From Takakia lepidozioides (Eukaryota > Streptophyta > Takakiopsida > Takakiales > Takakiaceae), in assembly GCA_030704615.1 (NCBI GenBank), contig CM060734.1, forward strand, positions 45,960,042 to 46,024,041: DNA of 64,000 bases, given 5' to 3'. Position numbers and translations under genes: made by a program. Each line of letters starts with the position of its first letter. The stretch's first letter is position 1. Below, one piece after another: positions 34,976 to 44,484 of the stretch. The notes below the pieces were generated by a model. That model was given only the letters and a program-made list of their open reading frames with translations, made no database searches and had not been told where the DNA came from.

Positions 34976-35677
34976 ATGTGCCCTGGAGTGTTTGTGAGGA
35001 ATTGCAGCGTTAGCTTGAACTTTTTCCAGCCACCGCGCTGCTCCTCCTCCATCCGGGAGCTGCTGTCATTGAGCGTACTCCGCTACTCTTTTTCAAGGAT
35101 GCCGTGCCGCCGAAATCCAGCCGACTGCCCTTATCATGGCCACGATTATGCTATGTTCAAACCAGAATCAGGAGACATCATTGTCTGGCTCTCTGTTTTC
35201 ACAGACGCTGCTGGAATCAAGCAAGAGTCTTTGCGCGCAATGGAGTATCTGGAGGGCTATTACCGCTTTGAGCGAGGTGAGGGCGAGGGTCAATGCGGTC
35301 CGTGGGTCCTGAAAATTGTTGACCTCGATATACCAAGCTGGAAAGGGATGCCGGACAGATCACGCACGGCCTCGCTTTGGCGCTGGAACTGCTGCCAGTG
35401 GACCAGGGAGGACGGCACCGGGGAAAACTATATACGTGCAGATCACTCCGCTCTTCCAGTGTATGGAGACATTCGGCTGAGTTGCGAAGACGAATCGCAC
35501 GGGCACATGAGGCCCACAGTGACCTTGTCAATGTATGATGGTGGTATCATTGATGGACATGACATTGTCGTCGGCTCCAGCAAGGGCAGCAGAACGACCG
35601 AATTGCAGTTTACCTCGAGGTGCCGCAGCAGTGATGAGCTTGTTTTGAGGGGTATCGAAGTTCCGTCGACTTGGTGA
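34976..35677 (+). CDS. Unknown cargo protein A2 (paralogue of A1)
   Basis: An intact 233-residue frame, homologous to A1 over the whole core: MPCRRNPADCPYHGHDYAMF, AMEYLEGYYRFERGEG, LWRWNCCQWTREDGTGENY, PVYGDIRLSC, LSMYDGGIIDGHDIVV and ELVLRGIEVPSTW. The core is mostly hydrophilic with alternating hydrophobic residues suggesting a beta-rich fold (inference). Identity to A1 is moderate, so the duplication is old, yet both frames are open, which suggests selection while the element was active. The second broken element at 53.1 kb lacks this pair, so the genes are not needed by every family member. ATG 35,099 (MPC) is an alternative start giving 193 residues. Confidence 0.6.
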   Translation: MCPGVFVRNCSVSLNFFQPPRCSSSIRELLSLSVLRYSFSRMPCRRNPADCPYHGHDYAMFKPESGDIIVWLSVFTDAAGIKQESLRAMEYLEGYYRFERGEGEGQCGPWVLKIVDLDIPSWKGMPDRSRTASLWRWNCCQWTREDGTGENYIRADHSALPVYGDIRLSCEDESHGHMRPTVTLSMYDGGIIDGHDIVVGSSKGSRTTELQFTSRCRSSDELVLRGIEVPSTW

Positions 35678-36739
35678 AGCCCATGTAGAAGGAGGAAGGG
35701 CTTAGTTTTGTCTGCAGTTGGTAAATGTGAGACATCGTGTCCGATCAATAAACCCATCGTACCTCACTTCTGTATGATTGTGTTTCATTCTGTTGAATAA
35801 CTGTCGGAATTGGCCCACTGTTTACAATTTGATGTCTCATTTCTACAATGTGTCTGTCCGGATGAATATAGCAGAGTAACCGGTATGTGAGTCATGTGTC
35901 AAGAATATACCAGAGTAACGCCATGTCGGACATTGAAATGCGGTGCATCATTTCCGTCCAGGTACACGAAATACCAACACGGGTCTATAAATTGGACAGA
36001 CAACGAGGTTGGCATTGCAAATGCGGCGACGCATTTCCAGCTTGGCAATGGAAACTTCTTTTTGGACAAGGGAATGCGGTGCCGCATTTCCGTCCAACAC
36101 TTCGAAAAGTGTGACATTTCCGACCAGCGCGATGGAATGCGTTACCGCATTTCCGTGAGAGGGTCTGCAAATGGACAAATTGCGATGTCCGTTCTGGAAA
36201 TGCGGCGCCGCATTTCCATGTCCGTCATCGACTTTTTTTTTACAATGGAATGCGGTGCCAATTTTTGCTGATGGGCCTGCAGTTCGAACAACGACCATCC
36301 CCAATATGGAAATGCGGCACCGCATTTCAATTCCGCCATCTCGACCTCCTTGTTCGACCTCCTTGTTCGACCTCTGTAAGCGTGGTGGCATCCATGCAAT
36401 GAGCGGGAGAGGCCAAAACTGGCGTGTGGACAAAGGAAATTTTGGAAATGCGGCACCGCATTTCCAATCGGCCGATTACTTTTTACTATGCCAACATTGA
36501 AATGGAAAATTTAGTCCCTCCCCTGTTTTGGAAATGCGGTGCCGCATTTCCAAAAGAGGTTCTTAGAGTTGCCAAAATTTTGGAAATGCGGTGCCCCATT
36601 TCTGATTTTGGGAGCGTCGTGGTTTGGGCGATTGTGTGGCTGGAATGCACACTGGAGAGGGGTCACGAATGTCGGGCAGAATTTCCTTTATATACTCTGG
36701 AAGAGAATTTACATTTACAGAGACTTCATTAAAATTCTA
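35678..36739. repeat. Palindrome cluster downstream of the ParB-MTase gene
   Basis: About ten sites of the GAAATGCGGYRCCGCATTTC family between 35,933 and 36,605, for example at about 36,022, 36,073, 36,135, 36,196-36,217, 36,308, 36,445, 36,532 and 36,584, some with decayed arms (the one near 36,246). Spacing is irregular (50-140 bp). Between the A2 gene and the first palindrome I see only 3' flank with an AATAAA signal (35,746). Confidence 0.85.
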
Positions 36740-39700
36740 TTAATCTTGAAAATCATCCGAATCCTCATCCTGTTCTAGACTGTCCTGCTCCGCCTCCACC
36801 CCCTCAGTGCCTTTCTCATCTCCAGCGGACTGCTCGTTGGCCAGGCTTTCGAAAATCCCATCTTCCCCTTGCGGAACTGTCCATCTCACCTCCGTTGGGT
36901 CGTCTTCCTCCCTGTCTGCGTCGCTCTCATCCGCTGAATCACATATGTACTTTCGTACCCGTCTACCTGTCTGAGCTGCTGCCAACTCTTTCCTTATCCT
37001 TCTGTCCTCCCTAGCCCTCTCCAAAATCTGCTCTACTTTACTGGGATTCTCACTTCTTCTAATCGCTGTATTTGCGAGTTTAGCTGCATAACTAGGAAGG
37101 GAGTAGTCCCTCACCGGGCTCGTCATGAAGTCGGCCCTCGCAAAGAACGGGACATTCTTCCTGGCAGGAAGTGTAGGCCCTACATGTTTCGACCCGGACC
37201 CTGCAATCCTGCACATGACAATCATCAACGAGACTAATGAGAACCACAGTCGGGAAATTCGTTTGACAAAAATGACCCAGAAGGCTTTGCAAACTTACAA
37301 TGTTTGCACTCACTCGTATTCCGGGTTCTCCTCCGCATCAATGTCCACTGTGTCTTCCTCGGACTCCGACGAATCCGAGGAGACTTCCGCTCTGTCGGGA
37401 GCCTTAACATTCCGTTGCAGCCCTTCCAGATGGGATCCCCACACGGATGAATCCTCCTCGTAGGCAAAGAGGTGCCGGTCGGAAAACCGCCCAGCCCACA
37501 TTGAGGCACCTGTTACAATGCCATCCACACATTACCACATGGCGCTTCAGATGTTGCGAACTACATCCTAACGAGAATTTGCAGAACAGCATAGATCAAG
37601 ATTCTGCATACCTGTCCCACAGATGAGGTCGAGCACTGTGCCCTCCACGTCTGTGCATGTCTCCATAATTGTCTGAATGAAGGCAGGGCTCCGAGTCCGT
37701 GAGTACCGCAGGGGTTCCGTTGAAGTGAGGCTATGAGGGAGAAGTTCCTTGGGAACGTTGTTGAACAGAACGTCGTAATCGAGGGGTCGCAGTTCGGGTC
37801 AACCTTTCCTCCCTCCTTCCGGAAAGCAAAGGTGGAGTTCTCCTTCACAAAGCAGTATGCATCGAACTGCTTCGTCTGCATACACAGGGGGAACGATTAG
37901 AAACCGAATGCGGCACCGCATTTGAAAACACCCAAGCAAATGAATGGACGAGTGCCAGTGTCGTAATCACCTTCTTCCCTTCCGACCGAAGGCCCAGTGT
38001 GTTGATGCACGTCCACTTCTTTTTCAGAATCGGGACGGCGCTCTTGCGGGTCCACTTCGCAATTCCTGTCTGAGTGTTTTTTCCTCTGCTCGCCAGGACA
38101 ACCACACAGCCTCTGTCGTCCAACACCATGCGGGCAAGCCCGAATCCTTTCTTCCAAAAGTCCTCCGAGTACCTGTTCCAAGATGGCAAAGCTTGCAGTC
38201 CTTCCACAGGCTCTCCGTCCGGAATATCCAAGATGATCATATCGCAAGACCACTCGGTGGCATTTCCGCCCCTCCTACAATCCTTGTCTGCACACACCCT
38301 CTCAAAGAACGAGACCATATTCTGAAATCCTGGGGTGTCGGAAGGCTCTTCGGCAGTCGCCTTCTTCAGTGCTCTGCCCTTCAGACCCTCCATGGTCTTC
38401 ATGTATGCCAACTTGGCTGCCCGTCCATCCAAAGCCGCCAAGAAACTCTCATTTACACACTGGACTACTGTTTCGGGAGCCACTTTCGGCCTCTTCATTT
38501 CCACCGGCTCGAAAGGGTGCCCCCCTGGGGGGTTGAAGAGTGCCTTCTTTGCCGAGCCAGTTCTCGTGCCTCTCGTGACAACGGTGGGCACAGGGGAGGC
38601 AGCCTGCGTTTGGGGGGGTGGGCTGGTTGCAAAGTCTCCATCGGAGTCCTCTTCCTCACCCTCTTCCTGAACAGGCTGTTTCTGCTTCTTCGTTTTGGCG
38701 GGTGTCACAACAGCTGCTCCTTGCTGGCGAGTCCTCTTCTTCGACCCCTTCTGTTGGGCCTGCACAGCTGCATCCACCGTCTTTTGTGCCATCTCAGCTG
38801 CCTTTCTGGATTCTTCCAGAGCAGCAGATTCCTTTGCCGACTTTGGCCCAGCAGGGACACGTCTTTCCTTTCTCTTCTCTTCTGCCAAGGCGTGCAGATC
38901 TTTCTCAGACTCGTCAACAATACCGCCAGACATGTCCAGGTACCACGGGCATCCAACGAGATGCGCGGGATGCCATTGTTTCTGCATCTCGGGTGTGTAG
39001 ACACAGCTTGGGCCCGCCACGGTCCAAGCCATGAAGAACGGGGGCTCTTGAGCCAGGGCCCCTGTCTGAAGGAGCACGTATTTCATATACCTGCAAGGCA
39101 GTCAGCATGCGTGAGCAAAAGTTGAGACCAACCTACTCGCAGAGTGCCACCGAAAACATAAAATGCGAATGCGGTGCCGCATTTCCGAGACAAACCTCGT
39201 AACCAGGCTTCGCATACAAGGGCAGCTGTGCTTCACCTGTAAACAATTCGCATTGCAGCTTTCCCCGCTCCCTCCTGATGTGTAAACTCCACGCTCCTTC
39301 TTGCTGTCTGTAGCTCTCTGGCGAAAAGGTTGTCCTTGTACGCACATCTGAAACGTGTCACGTAGTCTTCCAATGTCTGTGTTCCATCCCATTTGACGTA
39401 CAAGCCGAACGAATTTGTGTGCATTACGACTTGCTCCTTCGCATTCGACATTACCTGCGATTCCCAAATGCATTGTCACGTAGCAGTTCAGGGAATTCAT
39501 TTCAGAAAAGCAAATCTGGGGAAGTACCTTGAATTACCTGGAACCACCAAGTCATACGGTTGAGCCACACATCCACTGCAGGGTCGGAAACTTCGAGTGG
39601 AAAAGACCACATTGTCCTTATGCTCTCGGATGCATTCCAGATCGACAGCCACCGTGTCTGCCATTTCCGATCCAATGTCAGGAGCTGGAAGAGAGTGGCT

Positions 39701-41949
39701 ATTGCTAGGAAGGAACTTCAGTGCATTGAAACCTCACCTTCTCTTTCGCCTCCACACATGCCGTTGAGAGGTGATGCAGTTTCTCCAATTGCATGGTCGG
39801 CTGCATGGCCCGAGAATAGTGTTTTGCAATCTCGGGGATGAAGTCCTTTCCAAGTGCCGGATCTGCAATTGCCACCAGCTTCACAAGCTTTGACTTGTAT
39901 TTGGTTCTGGACTTGACACCGGCTTCCTTCAAGTGCTCAGTCAATGACTGCAACGTTTTGACCTGCCCCTCACTTTCCATGAAGAAGCGTTTGGCATGGG
40001 CCAAATCCAGCTTGATGTTTGACTGCCAACAAAAACATGCAGAAGCGTTACATTCGATTCATGTGGAAAGATTACTGGAAATTGGGGAAGGATGAGCAGA
40101 GGGAAATTGGAGGACGACTTACTTCGTATATCACCTCCACCATTCCATCCATAGTGAGACGATACCATGTCCGGTCTGTTTTTGCAACGGCTTTCTGAAT
40201 GAGCTCGGGCTCCAGCATTTCCGCAAACATCTGCGGATCAGTGAGACCAGTTTTCCTCACCCTGTACAGCATATGTGCCATGTGGGTATGCACGTACGCA
40301 TTCTCAGTGACCCTGCAAGGCACACTCTCCAGTTCAGTACACGGAAGCACGGAAACAAACCAGAATGGAAACCGAAATGCGGCACCGCATTTCGAACGTG
40401 CTAGGGAGGGTATGAGTATCTTACGAGTTGAGGTCCGCCATGGCATTCTTGAGCAGGGAGGAGTCTGCCGCCTTCACCTTGAGGATGACACACTCCACCA
40501 TGTAATGCCAGCCAATGTGCTTGGCATGGTTCTGCTTGATGTACTCCCACCAGGCGAGAAGTCGGTGATTCCCGTCCCACACAAAGAACATTTTACCCGA
40601 CATATGGCCGAAGTCTGGATCACCCTTCAGCGTCGCCTCGAATTCGTCGTTGCGAGTGTGCCAGTGGGTATCCCACGTTGACAATTCATCGGCAGTGGGT
40701 CCACGAGTTTCGCCGTCCTCATTCTCAATGGAAACGTAAAACGCTGCCGATCCCAGACGGTACCCTTCTCGAAATGCGAACTTGAGCTTATCCACATCTC
40801 CGGGAAGGGCCTGCCTGACGATGGGAAGGGAGACCATGCGACAGAGTGGGATTCGAAGAGTCCGCTGGAATACCCTGCTGCCCAGAACTCTGCCAATGCT
40901 ACTGTGTGTCTCCTCCAACATTTTATCCGCTGCACTTTTGAAATCCTCCGGAGACATGTCTGTAGGTGCCGGTAGTGGCTGAGCAGCTGGAGCATCCTCA
41001 ACTGGAGCTGCACTCTGGGGCCTGTCTGCGGGCAATTCTGCCATTGCAGAGGCCTCCTCCGGGCCTGCTTGCTCATCGGTGGTGAGGTCTTGCTGCGAAC
41101 GTTGAGCGGCAGCACCCTCCTCCGGTACCAAATCGAGATCAACGGTCGATCCCATTGCCTTCGCTGCAGCAGAGTCGGCCCCAACATCTGCAGGCGGGAA
41201 ATCCTCCAGGAACTGAGCTTCAGCTCGTGGAAGCGGTTTTGCGGGAGATTGTTCGGCCGTCGCCCTGATTGCCTTCTGCTTCCTCATCCTTGCAGGTGAA
41301 GGTGTCTGCTGCAATTGAATCTGTCTTTTACCCTGCTGCTTCATTCGCGTTGGGGGGGTGAATCGGCCTGAGCCGGTTCAGAAGCCAGTAGAGGGACGGG
41401 CTGCTTCTTCTTCGACTTTGCTGGAGAAGGGCCCGACCCCTGCTGGCGATTCTCCATGACCGAAGAACGCGAGTCGATCTCTGGGGCTTTGAACTTGCCC
41501 TTCGAAGCCGCGTCTTTGAATCGCACAGGGCTAGGCCCGGCAGGAATACCCGCGCTCGGGGATCGGGTGGGTGTACGTGCTGCAGCTAGCTCCTCGGACT
41601 CTTCCTGCGGCTCTTCGGATTCCTGCGATCCCTCCAGCACGTCCACCTTTCCTGTTAGGCATGCAAACATGTTCTGCATTCAAGTCTCCTAGCATTCAGT
41701 CTAAGAATTACAGAAGCAAAATGGGGGGTTCGGTGCTCGATCAGCTGCGCGCAGCCCGATCGCATGGAGCTCTCACTGGTGGCTGGGTTGCCTGAGTGGC
41801 CTGCTGCTCGGAGATGGCAATCTCCTCCTGTAGACGCATCTGCTTCCTCCCCTTCGGCATTGGCCTACGTCCGAAGTATAATTTCCGGAGCTTGCGACGA
41901 GGTCTCCTGTCTGGTGCACGAACTCCCCCCCTCTCAGGTTCGAGCATAA
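36740..41949 (-). CDS. ParB-like domain + N4/N6-type DNA methyltransferase fusion (multi-exon)
   Basis: Transcribed right to left with about ten exons. Start proposed at ATG 41,948 (MLEPERGGVRAP, basic). A Pro/Ala/Glu-rich linker (41,679-40,900) leads to a ParB/sulfiredoxin-like domain with FFVWDGNHRLLAWWEYIKQ (about 40,560), then ENAYVHTHMAHMLYRV and KTDRTWYRL helical exons, YKSKLVKLVAIADPALGKDF, DYVTRFRCAYK, and an EPPFFMAW...GCPWYLD module (39,050-38,920). The methyltransferase follows in permuted order: CDMIILDIPDG (motif IV, about 38,245), GFGLARMVLDDRGCVVVLAS, RSPAFIQTIMETC, VLDLICGTG (motif I, about 37,625) and ASMWAGRFSDRHLFAYEED (motif II). An acidic tail ends at 36,740. IV before I is the beta-class order of N6A/N4C DNA methyltransferases. 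Motif IV DIPDG deviates from (D/N/S)PP(Y/F/W). Apparent frameshifts: C-run near 41,350 and near 37,790. Confidence 0.78.
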
Positions 41950-44484
41950 GAAGAACAGAGAGAGGGAAAAGGGGCAAAGAGTGCAGATGGAAAGGGCGCG
42001 AGAGGGGTGACTGAGGAGACACGACAAAAGTAGATGAAACGGCGGTGATGCACCACTTGGGTTCGAAAGGGTTGGACGAAAGTGTCTCCTCGTGGAGTTT
42101 GCGTCATTACGAAATTCGAATCGTTCAGGGTACGCCTGCCGTCCGAAAAACAAACATCATTATCCAACGGTCAGGCCGCGCCGCCTCATGCCCCTTCAGT
42201 CAGATAGAGTGCCGACATGTGCAGCAATTCCGTTGCTCCACGTGTTCACATTTCAAGGCATTTCCGTCCCAGCGTCTGATGAGTTGGAGTGAAAATGCGA
42301 ATGCGGCGCCGCATTTCCGTTAAGTACCATCACGAAGCTACACATCCGTACTTGTTGGAAGAAAATGCGGCACCGCATTTCCGTTCCACCTTCACATACC
42401 TTAGTTGTTGAACGGAAATACGGTGCCGCATTTCCGTCCCACAGCTCCATGTATGAGATACAAAAGGGAAATGCGGCGCCGCATTTCCGTTCTGGAATGT
42501 CGAAAGGTGCGATTCGGACGGAAATGAGGCACAACATTTCAGTTCCCGTGGTTCATGATTTTCAATGTGAACGGAAATGCGGTACCGCATTTCCGTTCCC
42601 CCTTCACATACGTTAGTTGATGAACGGAAATGCCGTGCCACATTTCCGTTCGGGAAAGTATAGAGGTCTCACCTGGACAGAAATGCGGTGCCGCATTTCC
42701 GGTCTGGAAAGTTTGAAGGTCTCACATGGATGGAAATGCGGCAACACATTTCCGTAGCACAGCTCCAGGCCCCATATACAAAACGGAAATGCGGCGCCGC
42801 ATTTCCGTTCTAGAATGTCGGAAGGTGCGACTCGGACGGAAATGCGGTGCCGCATTTCTGTTCCCGTTGCGCACGATTTTCAGTCAGAACGGAAATGCGG
42901 TACCGCATTTCCGTTCTGTAGAGTATTAAGGTCTGACGCTGGCGGAAATGCTGTGCCGCATTTTCGTTCCACAGCTCCATGCCTCACATACAAAACGGAA
43001 ATGCGGCGCCGCATTTCCGTTTTGGAATGTCGGAAGGTGCGACTCCGACGGAAATGCGGTACCGCATTTCAGTTCCGAATGTTTCAGCGCATATTTCATC
43101 AGAACGGAAATGCGTTGCCGCATTTCCGTTCTGGAATGTTGGGAGGTGCGACTCGGATGGAAATGCGCCGCATTTCAGTTCCGATGGTTCACGATTTTCA
43201 GTCAGAACGGAAATGCGGTACCGCATTTCCGTTCTGGATAGTATGAATGTCTCAAGCGGTCGGAATCGCACTCGGCTCCATGCATCAGATACAAAATGGA
43301 AATGCGGCGCCGCATTTCCGTTCTGGAATGTCGGAAAGTGCGACTCGGACGGAAATGCGGTGCCGCATTTCTGTTCCTTGTTCATTCTCAATCAGAACGG
43401 AAATGCGGTACCGCATTTCCGTTCTTCACATACCGCATTTCCGTTCTGGAGAGTATGAATGTCTTTGGACGGAAATGTGCTGCAGCATTTCTATCCCTCA
43501 GCTCCATGCATCAGATACAAAATGGAAATGCGGCGCCGCATTTCCGTTCTGGAATGTCGGAAAAGTGCGACTCGGACGGAAATGCGGTGCCGCATTTCTG
43601 TCCCGTTGTTCATAATTCTCAATCAGAACGGAAATGCGGTACCGCATTTCCGTTCCACCTTCACATACCGTGCTTGCTGGATGGAAATGCGTTACCGCAT
43701 TTCCGTTCTGGAGAGTATAAAGGTTTCCCACGGAAACTCGGCCGCATTTCCGTCGCTCTGGTGCATGACCAAGATGCAATACGGAAATGCGGCGCCGTAT
43801 TTCCGTCCACCAGCAATCGAAAGAATCACTCGGGACGGGAAATCTGGAACCTCAATGGGTTGCATTGTTCCGAAACAACACAATTGCGGCCAGTCTTGAT
43901 GAGCACAACTTGGTTGTCTGACCGTTTTAACTAACAGTCCTGGCACTTGTCAGTGCGAACGTTCCTGTCTGCACCGAGAATACTGCTGGATCCACCCTCA
44001 GGAGAAACTGTCAGGAGATGTTATTTCGTCGCCGAATCGGCCATCATTGTCATACTTACTGGCTATGGAATCAATCCTCCCACCTTCATGCATGTAGCTT
44101 GAAACAATACTTTCCACTTCAATGTGCGACTTCCAATCGTCGATGGACTCCGCATTGGTGCCTGTGAGCCTTGGTCTGTCGCTATACTGAACCTCGCACT
44201 TGCCAACTCCGTGCGGTGTTCGATGGCTCCGAATTCCTACGCTATAGTTTGCTGTCCTCCGCAACTTGGGAGAGCCTGGATCCCAAACGAGGGAGGACTT
44301 TGCAGAGTGACTGAAACTTACCTTTGTTCCAAATTCAAGCTCAAACCGGGCACAGTTTATTTGGAAGAAGAAAGGAAGGATGTTCCTGGACAGGTTGACG
44401 AGACCATTGTCGTGCTAGGTAACGACGGAGGTTGCGGAATCGAATGGCACGTTCCCCCCATCAGACACCATCCTGTACCGAGCT
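41950..44484. promoter_or_regulatory. Bidirectional spacer with the large palindrome array
   Basis: Lies between the starts of the ParB-MTase gene (-) and the transposase gene (+), so both promoters must be here. The array fills 42,293-43,806. A minus-strand frame of 88 codons (43,998-44,264) and a plus-strand frame at about 44,320-44,418 (KFKLKPGTVYLEEERK) may be short exons of either gene; neither is recognised. Confidence 0.5.
42293..43806. repeat. Phased array of about 28 palindromes GAAATGCGGYRCCGCATTTC
   Basis: Sites occur at about 42,297, 42,362, 42,414, 42,468, 42,520, 42,574, 42,625, 42,679, 42,732, 42,786, 42,838, 42,891, 42,943, 42,996, 43,050, 43,104, 43,158, 43,207, 43,298, 43,351, 43,399, 43,472, 43,524, 43,578, 43,629, 43,683, with partial sites near 43,427 and 43,732 and a last one at 43,783. 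The regular step is 51-54 bp. The two central bases are nearly always pyrimidine-purine, giving GGCGCC, GGTGCC, GGTACC or GGCACC cores. In the better preserved parts the cores cycle GCGC, GTGC, GTAC with matching spacers, a higher-order repeat of three units. Confidence 0.93.

Noticed and set aside
35894-36732. Frames of 100-160 codons (both strands) over the palindrome cluster, rich in MRHRIS and KCGAAFP
   Set aside because: They are translations of the GAAATGCGG palindrome; the palindrome reads open on both strands and gives repeated peptides by chance.
37944-39125. 393-codon plus-strand frame opposite the methyltransferase exon
   Set aside because: Shadow frame; the minus strand carries the conserved motifs and splice sites shared with copy 2.
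42293-43806. CRISPR array
   Set aside because: Repeats are palindromes with similar, not unique, spacers, in a eukaryotic transposon, without cas genes.
42253-43946. Many overlapping frames with repeats of NGNAAPHFRS / ERKCGTAFPF
   Set aside because: Same reason: the array creates pseudo-proteins in several frames. I do not support a repeat protein.
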